NCBI GenBank assembly: GCA_937916485.1
Contig: CALFSV010000103.1
Coordinates: 1-35,684 of the forward strand
Reading direction: 5' to 3'
DNA: 35,684 nucleotides
Origin: an uncultured Paracoccaceae bacterium
Lineage (GTDB): Bacteria > Pseudomonadota > Alphaproteobacteria > Rhodobacterales > Rhodobacteraceae
The notes under the pieces were generated by a model. That model did not search any database and was not told the DNA's origin. It worked only from the letters and a program-made list of their open reading frames with translations. Below are positions 8,500-19,837 of this stretch, piece by piece (position 1 is the stretch's first letter; each line of letters opens with the position of its first letter). The position numbers and the translations under genes were made by a program.

Positions 8500-9467
8500 T
8501 TCTTTTTCGGGGCCTTGCTGTCCTGAGGTGCCTTGTCTGACGCGCTCTCAACGGCCGTGGCGGCGCTTTCTTCGGCTTCTTCAGGGGCCGGCGCGGGCAG
8601 GTCGCCCGACACAGCAGGCGGCTGATGGGTCAGCATCCGGATGATGGTGACCAGTTCGTCGCGCAGTTTCCCCCTTGGGGTCACCCGGTCCAACATTCCG
8701 TGGTCCAGAAGATACTCTGCCCGCTGGAACCCCTCGGGCAGTTTTTCCCGGATCGTCTGTTCGATAACCCGCGGACCGGCAAAGCAGATCAGGGCCCCCG
8801 GCTCGGCAATCTGGACATCACCCAGCATGGCGTAAGAGGCTGTAACCCCGCCTGTCGTTGGGTGGGTCAGGACGACGATGTAGGGCAGCCCGGCCTCTTT
8901 CAGCATTTGGACGGCCACGGTGGTCCGGGGCATCTGCATCAGGCTTAGAATACCCTCCTGCATCCGGGCGCCGCCAGCGGCCGAAAACAGGACCAGCGGC
9001 CGTTTGAGGGTCACCGCCCGCTCGGCCGCAGCGATGATCGCGTTGCCGACATACATGCCCATGGACCCTGCCATAAAGCTGAAGTCCTGCCCCGCTGCCA
9101 CAACAGGTGTGCGACAGATCTCGCCTTCGACAACAAGCATCGCCTCCTTTTCAGAAGTGACCTTGCGCGCATCCTTGATCCGGTCGGTGTATTTCTTTTG
9201 ATCCCGGAACGAGAGGGGATCGGCCAAAGGCTCGGGCACCTTGACCTCAGTGAAGATCCCTGCGTCAAACAGCGCCTTGAACCGGGCACGGGGGGTGATC
9301 GCCATATGGTGATTGCAGTTGGTGCAGACGTTCAGATTGTCCGTAAGCTCGCGGTGGAACAGCATGGTTCCGCATTCGTCGCATTTGCTCCACAAATTCT
9401 CGGGCACTTCGCGGCGCGAAAAGATCGAGTTGATCGTCGGGCGGACGTAGTTGGTGATCCAGTTCAT
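8496..9467 (-). CDS. accD: Acetyl-CoA carboxylase carboxyltransferase subunit beta
   Basis: AccD, with AccA, transfers carboxyl from biotin to acetyl-CoA to give malonyl-CoA, the first step of fatty-acid synthesis. The 323 residues include an N-terminal zinc ribbon (Cys29, Cys32, Cys48, Cys51). The crotonase-fold core has [25 protein letters not shown] and [13 protein letters not shown]. The tail from about residue 285 is a Pro/Ala/Glu/Lys-rich disordered extension ending in KAPKKK. The frame continues to 9767, but the start at 9467 is chosen because [10 protein letters not shown] is the conserved beginning and upstream residues are not AccD-like. No strong ribosome-binding site is seen. It leads the folC operon and diverges from ilvD. 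Confidence 0.96.
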   Translation of the reverse strand: MNWITNYVRPTINSIFSRREVPENLWSKCDECGTMLFHRELTDNLNVCTNCNHHMAITPRARFKALFDAGIFTEVKVPEPLADPLSFRDQKKYTDRIKDARKVTSEKEAMLVVEGEICRTPVVAAGQDFSFMAGSMGMYVGNAIIAAAERAVTLKRPLVLFSAAGGARMQEGILSLMQMPRTTVAVQMLKEAGLPYIVVLTHPTTGGVTASYAMLGDVQIAEPGALICFAGPRVIEQTIREKLPEGFQRAEYLLDHGMLDRVTPRGKLRDELVTIIRMLTHQPPAVSGDLPAPAPEEAEESAATAVESASDKAPQDSKAPKKK

Positions 9468-9501
9468 GCGCAGACACAGCCTTTGGTCGGTTCGACGCCC
9501 G

Positions 9502-9529
9502 AGATAAGGCTCGTTGGGGGGAAATGCAA
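9502..9529 (-). promoter_or_regulatory. Possible sigma-70-type promoter for accD operon
   Basis: On the minus strand TTGCAT (9529-9524) and TTATCT (9507-9502) are separated by 16 nt, about 35 nt before the accD start. The match is by eye only, and alphaproteobacterial promoters are often degenerate. Confidence 0.35.
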
Positions 9530-9683
9530 TTGAAGAGGCTTGGGACAGGGCGCGATCTGGCCTACCATCCCACCAATCGGCAGATCTGCGGTCGCACTCT
9601 GAAAGGCGTTGCCAACGACTGCCCTGCCACATAGGGCACGGCCTCAGCCCCCAAAGGTGGGAAGTTAGCAGAGTAATCCTGCC

Positions 9684-9712
9684 TTGCCCCTCGGCCTTCA
9701 CGCATTTATGCC
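9684..9712 (+). promoter_or_regulatory. Possible sigma-70-type promoter for ilvD
   Basis: TTGCCC and TATGCC are spaced by 17 nt, 32 nt before the ilvD ATG. A small hairpin (TGCCCT pairing with AGGGCA, 9620-9638) lies further upstream. No leader peptide rich in Ile, Val or Leu was seen that would support attenuation. Confidence 0.35.
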
Positions 9713-9744
9713 ATCTTGGAACGAGTTCCGCGGGAGGACGACCC

Positions 9745-11478
9745 ATGCAAAATGCACGCTTTGACAAATCGAAACTGCCCAGCCGCCATGTGACCGAAGG
9801 ACCTTCTCGGGCACCGCACCGGTCCTATTTCTATGCGATGGGGATCACCGAGGAAGAGATCCACCAGCCCTGGGTCGGTGTCGCCACCTGCTGGAACGAA
9901 GCGGCCCCCTGCAACATCGCCCTGAACCGTCAGGCCCAGTCTGTTAAGGGTGGCGTCAAGAAGGGCGGCGGCACCCCGCGCGAATTTACCACCATCACCG
10001 TGACAGACGGCATCGCAATGGGTCACGAGGGGATGCGCTCCTCGCTCGCCTCTCGCGAGGCTATCGCCGACACCGTCGAGCTGACGATGCGCGGACACTG
10101 CTACGACGCCATCGTGGGCCTTGCAGGCTGCGACAAATCCCTGCCGGGCATGATGATGGCGATGGTTCGCCTGAACACGCCTTCGGTGTTCATCTACGGC
10201 GGCTCCATCCTGCCGGGTCGGCTTAACGGCAAGGATGTGACCGTACAGGACGTCTTTGAGGCCGTGGGCAAGCATCAGGCCGGCAGCATGTCCGACGCCG
10301 AGCTTGAGATCCTCGAACGGATCGCCTGTCCCTCTGCCGGCGCCTGCGGCGGCCAGTTCACCGCCAACACAATGGCCTGCGTGTCCGAGGCGATCGGTCT
10401 TGCGCTGATGAATTCTTCTGGCGCACCGGCCCCCTATGAGAGCCGCGACCAGTATGGCGAGGCGTCTGGCGTTGCGGTCATGAACCTGATCGAGAAGAAC
10501 ATCCGGGCCCGCGATATCGTCACCCGCAAGAGCCTTGAGAACGCGGCCCGCATCGTGGCCTGTACCGGCGGCTCGACCAACGCAGGTCTGCACCTGCCCG
10601 CCATCGCCCACGAGGCCGGGATCGACTTTGACCTGTTCGACGTCTGCGACATCTTCCGCGACACCCCCTATTTCGTGGATCTCAAGCCGGGCGGACAATA
10701 TGTCGCCAAAGACCTTTATGAATCCGGCGGTGTCCCCGTCGTGATGAAGGAACTTCGAAAAGCAGGTCTGATCCATGAGGATTGCATGACCGCCAGCGGC
10801 CGCACCATTGGCGAAGAACTCGACATGATCGAAGGCGACGCCGACGGCAAGGTCATCTACCACGTCGATTCGCCCATCACCAAGACCGGCGGTGTCGTTG
10901 GCCTGAAGGGCAACCTGTGCCCGGAAGGGGCCATCGTGAAGGTCGCAGGCATGTCCGAGGAAGAGCAGGTCTTTAGCGGCCCCGCCCGCGTGTTTGAATG
11001 CGAAGAGGACGCCTTTGCCGCCGTTAAGGCTCGTGGATACGAGGAAGGCGAAGTCATCGTCATCCGCAACGAAGGCCCCGCAGGCGGCCCCGGCATGCGC
11101 GAGATGCTCGCAACCACGGCGGCCCTGTCCGGTCAGGGCATGGGCAAGAAGGTCGCGCTGATCACCGACGGTCGCTTCTCGGGTGCGACCCGCGGCTTCT
11201 GCGTCGGCCATGTCGGGCCAGAGGCTGCACACGGCGGCCCGATCGGCATGCTGCAGAATGGCGATGTGATCACCATCAACGCCCTGACGGGCGAGCTGTC
11301 TGTCGATCTGACCGACGAAGAGCTTGCCGCCCGCAAAGCGGCCTGGGCCGGTCCGCGCAAGACGATCTACGCCACCGGTGCGCTTTGGAAGTACGCCCAG
11401 CTGGTCGGAGGCGCTCGTAAAGGGGCCGTCACCCATCCTGGGGCCGAGACCGAGTTGCACATCTACATGGATCTCTGA
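9745..11478 (+). CDS. ilvD: Dihydroxy-acid dehydratase
   Basis: IlvD dehydrates 2,3-dihydroxy-isovalerate and 2,3-dihydroxy-3-methylvalerate to the 2-keto acids in valine, isoleucine and leucine synthesis. The 577 residues fit the IlvD/Edd family. Fe-S and active-site Cys lie in CWNEAAPC (Cys49, Cys56), [12 protein letters not shown] (Cys129) and [10 protein letters not shown] (Cys201). The C-terminal swivelling domain has [11 protein letters not shown] and [18 protein letters not shown]. The frame is open further upstream, but the ATG at 9745 is preferred: it follows GGGAGGA at good spacing and matches the usual N-terminus. It is divergent from accD and ends in a strong hairpin, so it is probably transcribed alone. 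Confidence 0.97.
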   Translation: MQNARFDKSKLPSRHVTEGPSRAPHRSYFYAMGITEEEIHQPWVGVATCWNEAAPCNIALNRQAQSVKGGVKKGGGTPREFTTITVTDGIAMGHEGMRSSLASREAIADTVELTMRGHCYDAIVGLAGCDKSLPGMMMAMVRLNTPSVFIYGGSILPGRLNGKDVTVQDVFEAVGKHQAGSMSDAELEILERIACPSAGACGGQFTANTMACVSEAIGLALMNSSGAPAPYESRDQYGEASGVAVMNLIEKNIRARDIVTRKSLENAARIVACTGGSTNAGLHLPAIAHEAGIDFDLFDVCDIFRDTPYFVDLKPGGQYVAKDLYESGGVPVVMKELRKAGLIHEDCMTASGRTIGEELDMIEGDADGKVIYHVDSPITKTGGVVGLKGNLCPEGAIVKVAGMSEEEQVFSGPARVFECEEDAFAAVKARGYEEGEVIVIRNEGPAGGPGMREMLATTAALSGQGMGKKVALITDGRFSGATRGFCVGHVGPEAAHGGPIGMLQNGDVITINALTGELSVDLTDEELAARKAAWAGPRKTIYATGALWKYAQLVGGARKGAVTHPGAETELHIYMDL

Positions 11479-11492
11479 TCCTGTGACCTTCG

Positions 11493-11520
11493 GTCCGGCC
11501 CTCATCCCTGAGGGCCGGAC
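11493..11520 (+). terminator. Strong hairpin after ilvD
   Basis: A perfect 12-bp stem (arm GTCCGGCCCTCA) with a TCCC tetraloop begins 14 nt after the ilvD stop. There is only a weak T content afterwards (TGTCACTT). Its position and strength make it the likely ilvD terminator. Confidence 0.7.
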
Positions 11521-11801
11521 TGTCACTTGAGCGGGCGGTCGCGACGATGCCGTGATGCGCATTTGGATCGCGGCCCTGTACATGACGTGATGCCACACTT
11601 TTTCTGTTGCCGAATGACAGATGAATGGCCCGCGCCGTTTGATGCCTGAGGCATCATGGCAACCCCTCAGAACCATCCTGACGTAGCTGACTTGCCGCAC
11701 GCCGGACCAATGGTTACCCCTTTGACATCGTCGGGAGTACGTCCGGCGCGCCGGGAAGCCTTTGGTAGTGAACGTGTGATGATGATGGATGGTCCGCCCG
11801 C
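11521..11801. other. Intergenic stretch between ilvD and the lipoprotein gene
   Basis: I see no credible gene on either strand here. A small inverted repeat (TGATGCC/GGCATCA around TGA, 11640-11656) is present. A TTGACA at 11722-11727 resembles a -35 box, but no matching -10 box follows at the usual distance. Confidence 0.5.
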
Positions 11802-12404
11802 ATGCTAAAACCTATCGCCTTACTGTCGGTGCTGGGCATATCCGGCTGCGTTTTGGTTCCAAATGGCGAAGCAGTGCGCGCCCTGTCTCTGTTTGATGGC
11901 GAGATCGTCGTGCAGGCCCCTGATGGATACTGCATCGATCCAGCGACCAGCCGCCCCTCTGATGGGTTCGCGGCGATGGCAGGCTGCGCCCTTGTCTCAT
12001 CCGACGCTGTCATGCCTTCGAAGGACGCCTGGATCACGGTCCAGACAGGGGCGCCGGGCACGGCGGCTGTTGCTGGGAACGAGGCCACGTTGCGCAGCCT
12101 ACTTGCCACAGCTTCGGGCGTTGCCTTGCTCAGCGCGCGGGGGCAGCCCACGGATATCACCGTTCGGTCCCTCATGTCCCGGGACCAGGTCGTCATAGTG
12201 CGGTTCAGTGACAGTGCCGCCGCGCCTTTCCCGGGCCTCGCGAATGATGAATGGCGCGCCTTTCTTGACCTCGACGACCGGCTCGTGACTGTGACGGTCC
12301 GGGGGTTCGCGCGCGCGCCATTGCAGCCGGACGACGGGCTGGCCCTTCTGGAACAAGCTGTCTACAGCCTGATCTCGGTCAATTCATCCAGCTCGGGCGG
12401 CTGA
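11802..12404 (+). CDS. Putative lipoprotein of unknown function
   Basis: The 200-residue protein begins MLKPIALLSVLGISGC, a short lipoprotein signal with lipobox ISGC and the acylated Cys at residue 16. The rest is a soluble periplasmic-type sequence with WITVQTG and a C-terminal EWRAFLDLDDRLVTVTVRGFARAPLQPDDGLALLEQAV segment; the latter reads like a compact alpha/beta domain. No catalytic motif stands out and I cannot name a family. No clear ribosome-binding site precedes the ATG, and there is no in-frame start further upstream. It stands alone between ilvD and the interrupted gene at 12506. A weak hairpin (GTTTCC/GGAAAC, 12410-12426) follows it and may end the transcript. Confidence 0.78.
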   Translation: MLKPIALLSVLGISGCVLVPNGEAVRALSLFDGEIVVQAPDGYCIDPATSRPSDGFAAMAGCALVSSDAVMPSKDAWITVQTGAPGTAAVAGNEATLRSLLATASGVALLSARGQPTDITVRSLMSRDQVVIVRFSDSAAAPFPGLANDEWRAFLDLDDRLVTVTVRGFARAPLQPDDGLALLEQAVYSLISVNSSSSGG

Positions 12405-12505
12405 CGTCAGTTTCCTTTTTGGAAACAGTTTGGCACACAGTGGGTATGACAACGAAGCAGCGTTCGGGCCACACAGCCCAAGCGCACTCCAAGAAATGAG
12501 CAGGC

Positions 12506-13279
12506 ATGTCACAGGAAAGATGGAGTTTTTTGGATCGGCTGGCCTACCGAAGCAGCCTCACGCTTTGGTCGCGTGCGGTCAGAACCGCCAAAAGTGCCGA
12601 CCTGTCTGACCTGCGGCTTGTCCGGGACCGTGCGCGTAAAATGCGCCACAATCTAAATGAACTTCTTCAGGTTGCCGATACGCGCCTTGCCTTGCCCCGC
12701 ATCGGATCATTAACATTCCCAAAACCCGGCGGGACTGACTGGTTTTGGCGTCCCAATCTCTGGCGGGGGCCCTTGGATATCAAGGGAGCCTCCAGTGTCG
12801 AAAGTAAGACAGCGTTCGGCGACGAGGTCACTCTGTTCCATGATTGCCGCCTTAGTGAACTGACGCTTCGGCAGTTGTGAAACCATCGCGAGGTCGATCT
12901 GGCCCCCTACGGTCTGCGCATGGACGTGTTCCGCTTTGACGGCAGCTTTCTGTCGGTGGTGGTCGAATTGCCACCTGAGGCCTGCAAAGGGCTGAAAAGA
13001 CGCCACCTGATCCGCCTTGATACAATTGTCGAACTTGAAAAGCCGCTCGAGATTTTTGCACGTCTGAACATCCGGCATGGGCCAAATACGGAGCAGATCG
13101 TCCGGGAACTGCCTCCTGAGGATGACAACGTCTTTGTAGAGTTTGACCTTGCCTACACGAAACTGAACGAAAAACGGGTCGAGCGGATGTGGGTCGACCT
13201 GATTTTCGAGGGACCCGAAATGAACCAGGTCACGATGCGGGATGTGACCTTTGCCCGATATCCAAGGGCAGAACTATGA
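12506..13279 (+). pseudogene. DUF6478-type protein interrupted by one in-frame TGA
   Basis: Frame 12506-12880 (124 aa) stops at TGA 12878-12880. The same frame then continues without shift to 13279, giving 257 residues if the stop is ignored. Both halves read as one protein: LPRIGSLTFPKPGGTDWFWRPNLWRGPL and FGDEVTLFHDCRLSELTLRQL before the stop, and DLAPYGLRMDVFRFDGSFLSVVVELP, RLDTIVELEKPLEIFARL and LIFEGPEMNQVTMRDVTF after it. From memory this is a Rhodobacteraceae family (DUF6478) of unknown function with about 250 residues and Arg at the stop position, so CGA to TGA is the simplest event. The next Met (12920) has no ribosome-binding site. Either it is a recent nonsense allele, a sequencing error, or a readthrough case. 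Confidence 0.8.
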
Positions 13280-13303
13280 TCCTGTAGGGGTCGGGAGGTT
13301 GAG

Positions 13304-13684
13304 ATGTCGAATTTGCGACTTACGAAGACACAGATCCTGGAAGGCACCTGGGAGGGTCTCCTGTCCGATGGGCGCGTCGGGGCGGAACCGCCCTTGGTCA
13401 AGGTGCTGCATATGGGCTTTGAGGTAGAGGGGGTGACGATCGGGTCCGCACAAGATGGCCTGGGCTGGCACCTGCGGGTTCCCATACCGATCAACGCGAT
13501 ATCGGATGGCGTTCAGACCTTCGTCGTTGTGGACGAAAAAACCGGCGACACTCTGGACAGTTTTACCATCCTCGCCGGAGAGGCTTTGGCCGAAGACATC
13601 CGTGCCGAGATTGACCTCCTGCGGGCTGAACTGGACATGCTCAAGAAAGCGTTTCGCCGGCACTGCATCGAGACGATGGGCTAA
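13304..13684 (+). CDS. Small conserved protein of unknown function (126 aa)
   Basis: The product starts MSNLRLTKTQILEGTWEG and ends in a charged helix with the Leu heptad-like run AEIDLLRAELDMLKKAFRRH. The centre is beta-rich (HLRVPIPINAISDGVQTFVVVDEKTGDTLDSFTILAGEAL). It has no signal peptide or membrane segment, so it is probably cytoplasmic, and the C-terminal helix could drive oligomerisation. I recognise it from memory as a Rhodobacteraceae hypothetical often next to the gene at 12506; no function is known to me. It follows that gene by 24 nt with GGGAGGTTGAG before the ATG, so the two likely share an mRNA. If so, the upstream TGA might reduce its expression by polarity. Confidence 0.8.
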   Translation: MSNLRLTKTQILEGTWEGLLSDGRVGAEPPLVKVLHMGFEVEGVTIGSAQDGLGWHLRVPIPINAISDGVQTFVVVDEKTGDTLDSFTILAGEALAEDIRAEIDLLRAELDMLKKAFRRHCIETMG

Positions 13685-13693
13685 TCCGGCACC

Positions 13694-13720
13694 CCAAAAA
13701 TCTTTGCCAAGATTTTTTGG
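13694..13720. repeat. Imperfect palindrome, A/T-rich hairpin
   Basis: CCAAAAATCTT pairs with AAGATTTTTTGG with one bulged T and a TGCC loop. It lies 10 nt after the stop of the 126-aa gene. The U-rich 3' arm could also serve as a terminator. It shares the TCTT/AAGA core with the palindrome 12 nt downstream. Confidence 0.65.
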
Positions 13721-13731
13721 ATCGGCGTCCA

Positions 13732-13763
13732 GCTCCAAGACTCTTCGCGAAGAGTCTTGGAGC
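13732..13763. repeat. Perfect 32-nt palindrome
   Basis: The 16-nt arm GCTCCAAGACTCTTCG is followed directly by its exact reverse complement. It forms a pair with the hairpin at 13694-13720, in the gap before fadH. The arrangement resembles REP/BIME-type extragenic palindromes, and I have a recollection of similar TCTTCGCGAAGA elements in Roseobacter genomes, not checked here. Confidence 0.78.
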
Positions 13764-13815
13764 CTTGATGACGCGGCGTAGTGCGTGACCCCGCCCTTCA
13801 TCGCCGTCATGATGA

Positions 13816-16496
<2,681 letters not shown>

Positions 16497-16629
16497 TCCG
16501 GCCTGGCCGCTGTTTCCCCCCCGTCACTTATTCCTAGCAAGACCCTGATATTGTCAAGCTGACGCCCCGATCCTGCCTTGTTCCCACGGCAAAGCTGGTC
16601 CCCGAAGAACTGAATGCAGAGGGACGCAG

Positions 16630-17535
16630 ATGGATCGCCTAACGGAAATGGAGGCCTTTGCAACGGTCGTGGATCAAGGAGGGTTCACTGACGCGGCAAG
16701 GAAGATGGGCATTTCCAAGTCCGCTGTTTCCAAGCATGTGTCCTCGCTTGAGGCACGCCTTGGAGCCCGGCTCTTGAACCGCACGACCCGCCGGGTCAGC
16801 CCGACCGAAATCGGTCTGGCCTACTATGATCGCGCCCGTCGCGTGTTGAATGACGCCGGCGAAGCCGACGCCCTCGTGACCTCGATGCAATCGGCCCCGT
16901 CCGGCCTACTGCGGATCAGCGTTGCCACCGACTTTGGCGTCAACCACCTGTCCCCTGTTCTGGGCGAATTCCTGCAGGAGTTTCCCGACATCACGGTCAA
17001 CATGGTGCTGAACAACCGTTATGTTGAGCTGATTTCGGAAGGCTTCGACATGGCCGTACGGATTGGCGAGTTGGAAGATTCGACCCTTCGTGCCCGCAAG
17101 CTGACCGAGACGACCAAACGCATGATCGCGTCCCCATCATACTTTCAGCAGTATGGCCGACCCGAAAAGATCGACGATCTGAACGAGCACAAGCTTCTGC
17201 ACTACTCCAACCAATCAAACGGAGCGGTCTGGAAGCTGACCGCCCCCTCCGGCGAAAAGCGGCAGGTGCGGACGGCTGGCTGGCTCACGGTCAACGACGG
17301 GCAATCTCTCCTCAACGCCTGCATCTCGGGCCTTGGCATCGCCTATCTGCCATCCTTTCTTTATGCCGACGCGCAGGCCAAAGGTCTTGTCGAAGAGGCC
17401 ATTCCCGATCTGCCCGTCGAAACGCAAGGCATCTACGCGGTTTACCCGCCGGGCCGATTTACCCAACCCAAGGTGCGGGCCTTCATCGACTTTCTTGTCC
17501 ATGCTTTTGCCGAAAAGGGCCCTGACGCCTGGTAG
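16630..17535 (+). CDS. LysR family transcriptional regulator
   Basis: This 301-residue protein has the standard LysR layout. An N-terminal winged helix-turn-helix (about 1-60, MEAFATVVDQGGFTDAARKMGISKSAVSKHVSSLE) is followed by a linker and a periplasmic-binding-like effector domain (about 90-295), with SGLLRISVATDFGVNHLSPVLGEF and FDMAVRIGELEDSTLRARKL. It belongs to the large CrgA/DmlR-like group whose ligands are diverse. The ATG at 16630 follows AGAGGGA. It lies 133 nt after the MOSC gene on the same strand, so it may control fadH and the MOSC gene or itself, but no divergent partner supports a target. A strong terminator ends it. Confidence 0.93.
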   Translation: MDRLTEMEAFATVVDQGGFTDAARKMGISKSAVSKHVSSLEARLGARLLNRTTRRVSPTEIGLAYYDRARRVLNDAGEADALVTSMQSAPSGLLRISVATDFGVNHLSPVLGEFLQEFPDITVNMVLNNRYVELISEGFDMAVRIGELEDSTLRARKLTETTKRMIASPSYFQQYGRPEKIDDLNEHKLLHYSNQSNGAVWKLTAPSGEKRQVRTAGWLTVNDGQSLLNACISGLGIAYLPSFLYADAQAKGLVEEAIPDLPVETQGIYAVYPPGRFTQPKVRAFIDFLVHAFAEKGPDAW

Positions 17536-17572
17536 AGCAACCCTTTCCCCAGAGGTTCCCGAACCTCAACTG

Positions 17573-17600
17573 GCGCGGCCCGAAAGGGTCGCGCTTTTTT
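17573..17600 (+). terminator. Rho-independent terminator of the LysR gene
   Basis: GCGCGGCCC pairs with GGGTCGCGC (one G-T wobble) around a GAAA tetraloop, directly followed by six T. It is 37 nt after the LysR stop and just beyond the stop of the opposing OmpA-like gene. Confidence 0.92.
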
Positions 17601-17607
17601 GAATCGA

Positions 17608-18543
17608 TCACTCCAATGTCGAGGTGACGATGACTTCCACGCGCCGGTTCGCGTCGCGGCCTTCAGCTGTAAGGTTGGTCGCCACCGGGGCAAGGTATCC
17701 CATCCCCTGGGCATCGAGTTGCGCGCGGCGCACCCCAAGTTCACTCACCAGCCGCTCAACAACTGACGCCGCCCGGCGGCGCGACAGGGCGATATTGGCA
17801 TCCAGCGACCCTTCGGCGTCCGTATGGCCGACAAGTGCAACCCGGCGGTCAGGATTGTCCGCCAGATAGGCCGCCAGCGCCCGCAGCGAGGCATAGGGGC
17901 CCGCGCCCAGTTGGGCAGAGCCTGTCTCGAAGGTAAGGTCACTCAGGATGATGTGGCCACTTTGATCCAGCGTCGTCCCGAAATCGCTCTGCGTTCCGGG
18001 CAGGGGCACGGCCGGCGACACGGGCGAGACCGTTGTGACGGCGGGAAACTCGGCGTGTGGCCCAACCCGGACGATCTGAACGAATCCGGCCGTGCCAGAC
18101 CGGCTGATCATGAGGCTGATCGCCTCTTCGCCATCGTCGCCCATCCGGCTGGCCGCAAAGAAACGAAAGTCGCCCAGGTCGACGAACATGTCCGGGGGGC
18201 TCATCACGTCAGTGCCAAAACGAAAATCAAAGCCGCCGCAGGCCAGCGACTCGCAGTCGAGGACCGGTTCGTATCCCATCGCAAGAACCTGATCGCGCAG
18301 GGGCACCATCAGGGCCAACGTTGAGGCCCCTTGTGCCTCGACCCACCAAGCCTGCTGCGATACTGCGCCTTCAAGGATCCGCGTCGGCAAACCTGCCTCT
18401 CCGAAGGGGCCAACTGGCATCGCGTAACTGCCAGGTTCGGACACAATCTCGGCCTGCAAAGTCGCCTGCCCCTGAAAGGCCAGTTCCTGTCCCCAGCCAA
18501 TGCAGGGGGCCAAGGCAAACGTGATGCAGAGCCCCGCCTTCAT
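17608..18543 (-). CDS. OmpA family peptidoglycan-associated protein
   Basis: The 311-residue protein begins with a signal peptide (MKAGLCITFALAPCIGWGQ). Residues about 195-308 are an OmpA C-terminal domain. LTFETGSAQL, NPDRRVALVGHTDAEGS (GHTD at 239-242), LSRRRAASVVERL and NRRVEVIV give the usual peptidoglycan-binding signature. The N-terminal part (about 20-180) is not a beta-barrel; its DCESLACGGFDFRFG motif faintly recalls DUF4892, which in some bacteria precedes an OmpA domain, but I hold that loosely. It probably anchors to peptidoglycan in the periplasm. It overlaps the upstream gene by 4 nt (ATGA) and is the last of a four-gene chain. Confidence 0.9.
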   Translation of the reverse strand: MKAGLCITFALAPCIGWGQELAFQGQATLQAEIVSEPGSYAMPVGPFGEAGLPTRILEGAVSQQAWWVEAQGASTLALMVPLRDQVLAMGYEPVLDCESLACGGFDFRFGTDVMSPPDMFVDLGDFRFFAASRMGDDGEEAISLMISRSGTAGFVQIVRVGPHAEFPAVTTVSPVSPAVPLPGTQSDFGTTLDQSGHIILSDLTFETGSAQLGAGPYASLRALAAYLADNPDRRVALVGHTDAEGSLDANIALSRRRAASVVERLVSELGVRRAQLDAQGMGYLAPVATNLTAEGRDANRRVEVIVTSTLE

Positions 18544-19112
18544 CGGGCCTGCGAATGATAGTCGTCGTTGGGTCGCATATCGGTGGCCGAAGCGATCCGG
18601 TTGCTCATGTTGTAGAACGCAGCCACGGACGCGATGTCCCAGATGTCCCGTTCGGTAAATCCAACCTGCCGCAGGGCATCGCGGTGGTGCTCTTCGATCC
18701 CGGCGCTGGCGACGGTCATCCGCTCCGCAAAGTCCAGCATGGCGCGCTGCCTGGCATCAAGCGGGGCGACCCTCCAGTTCATCACCAGCATTTCCCCCAG
18801 CTTGGGGTCCCCGGACAGCGCCCGCACTGCAGCGCCATGAGCCGTCAGGCAGTAGTAGCACTTGTTGATCGAGGATACCGTGACCGCGATCATCTCGCGC
18901 TCAAGCTTGGTCAGGCCGGACGGGGCGAGCATCAGGTCGTTATAAAGTGCGGTAAACGCGTTGAGCTTGTCGATATCAAAGGCATAGGCCCGCAACACAT
19001 TCGGCACCATGCCAAGCTTTTCGACACACTTGTCAAAGTAGGCCTGCGTCGCGGGCGGCAATGGGTCGACCTGCGGCAGGTCCAGCGCGGTGGGGCTGTC
19101 ATCTTGGGTCAT
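18540..19112 (-). CDS. AhpD-like / carboxymuconolactone decarboxylase family peroxidase-related protein
   Basis: The 190-residue protein has the AhpD-fold signature around CYYCLTAH (Cys85, Cys88, His92), the redox CxxC plus His used by alkylhydroperoxidases. GMVPNVLRAYAFDIDKL and TKLEREMIAVTVSSINKCYYC mark the peroxidase-related subgroup (~190 aa). It likely reduces peroxides or related electrophiles in the cytoplasm. The frame is open to 19250, but the ATG at 19112 is chosen because GGAGA precedes it by seven bases and it overlaps the upstream gene by 4 nt. The C-terminus (ASVAAFYNMSNRIASATDMRPN) is typical. Confidence 0.9.
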   Translation of the reverse strand: MTQDDSPTALDLPQVDPLPPATQAYFDKCVEKLGMVPNVLRAYAFDIDKLNAFTALYNDLMLAPSGLTKLEREMIAVTVSSINKCYYCLTAHGAAVRALSGDPKLGEMLVMNWRVAPLDARQRAMLDFAERMTVASAGIEEHHRDALRQVGFTERDIWDIASVAAFYNMSNRIASATDMRPNDDYHSQAR

Positions 19113-19837
19113 CGTCCGGTCTCCGTCTTGATCCGGTAGTGATACTCTCCCACAGCTGCCATCCCTAGGGAAGCATAGAGGCCACGGGCCGCCGTATTGG
19201 CCGTTGTCACGACCAACGCCAACTCTTCCGCGCCTTGCCGGGCTGCCCATCTGGCGCAGGCGCGCAGCATATGCGCGCCAAGCCCCTTGCGCCAGAATTG
19301 GGCACGGGTCTCAAGGGCATGCAGCATCGCACCATCGGGGCCACAAGCCAGATAGACGGTACCGGCAGGCGAATCCTCAAGCCGGCCAAGGATCGTTGTC
19401 TTGGGCCCCTTGGCCCGGTCCATGACAGCCAGCCGGTCAGGGCCGATCCCGCCTTCGGCCCAGATCTCGGCCTGAACGGCGAGGGGGGGCCAGACCTCGA
19501 ACGTGGTAACGGGGGGCGGCAGTGTTTGGGTAAGGAGGCTGACCGGGGCAGAGTACCCGATGACAGGGTCCTTGATGACGTAGCCTGCGCGGTCCAACAG
19601 TGCATCCAGCGTCTCGTCCCCATGCCGGATCATGAACAACGGCGTCTGGCCCAGAGCCCGCATGGCCGCCTCTGCCGCAGGCAACCCTTCGGCCAGTCCG
19701 TCTATCACTGCGGCGGTCGCAGCACTCACCCGGCTACCGCCGCCTTGCCCTTCCCGGATAACATAGGGACCGACCCGGGTTTGGCCCGCCGGTGGCCATG
19801 TCGCCTCGATCAGGGCATAAAGGGCCGAAGGCGTCAC
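19109..19837 (-). CDS. GNAT family acetyltransferase with N-terminal extension
   Basis: The 242-residue protein carries a GNAT core in its C-terminal half. The acetyl-CoA loop is QFWRKGLGAHMLRAC (about 182-196), and ANTAARGLYASLGMAAVGEYHY (about 215-236) is motif B with the typical Tyr residues. The N-terminal half (about 1-120) is a degenerate second GNAT-like fold or substrate cap. The substrate is unknown. It is linked by 4-nt overlaps to the molybdopterin-binding gene upstream (19834-19837) and to the AhpD-like gene downstream (19109-19112), so all are made from one mRNA. Confidence 0.88.
   Translation of the reverse strand: MTPSALYALIEATWPPAGQTRVGPYVIREGQGGGSRVSAATAAVIDGLAEGLPAAEAAMRALGQTPLFMIRHGDETLDALLDRAGYVIKDPVIGYSAPVSLLTQTLPPPVTTFEVWPPLAVQAEIWAEGGIGPDRLAVMDRAKGPKTTILGRLEDSPAGTVYLACGPDGAMLHALETRAQFWRKGLGAHMLRACARWAARQGAEELALVVTTANTAARGLYASLGMAAVGEYHYRIKTETGR

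Noticed and set aside
7372..8526. Plus-strand frame of 384 codons over folC
   Set aside because: FolC motifs are on the minus strand; this frame is the complement of its codons.
9489..9505. GGTTCGACGCCC, resembling a tRNA T-loop
   Set aside because: The flanking bases do not form a T-stem, and no acceptor, D or anticodon arms are present.
9706..11700. Reverse-strand open frame of 664 codons over ilvD
   Set aside because: It is a shadow of ilvD; the sequence has no family motif and spans the ilvD terminator.
12878..12880. TGA read as selenocysteine
   Set aside because: Recalled relatives have Arg, not Cys, at this site, and I saw no obvious SECIS-like hairpin immediately after it. A nonsense change or readthrough is more likely.
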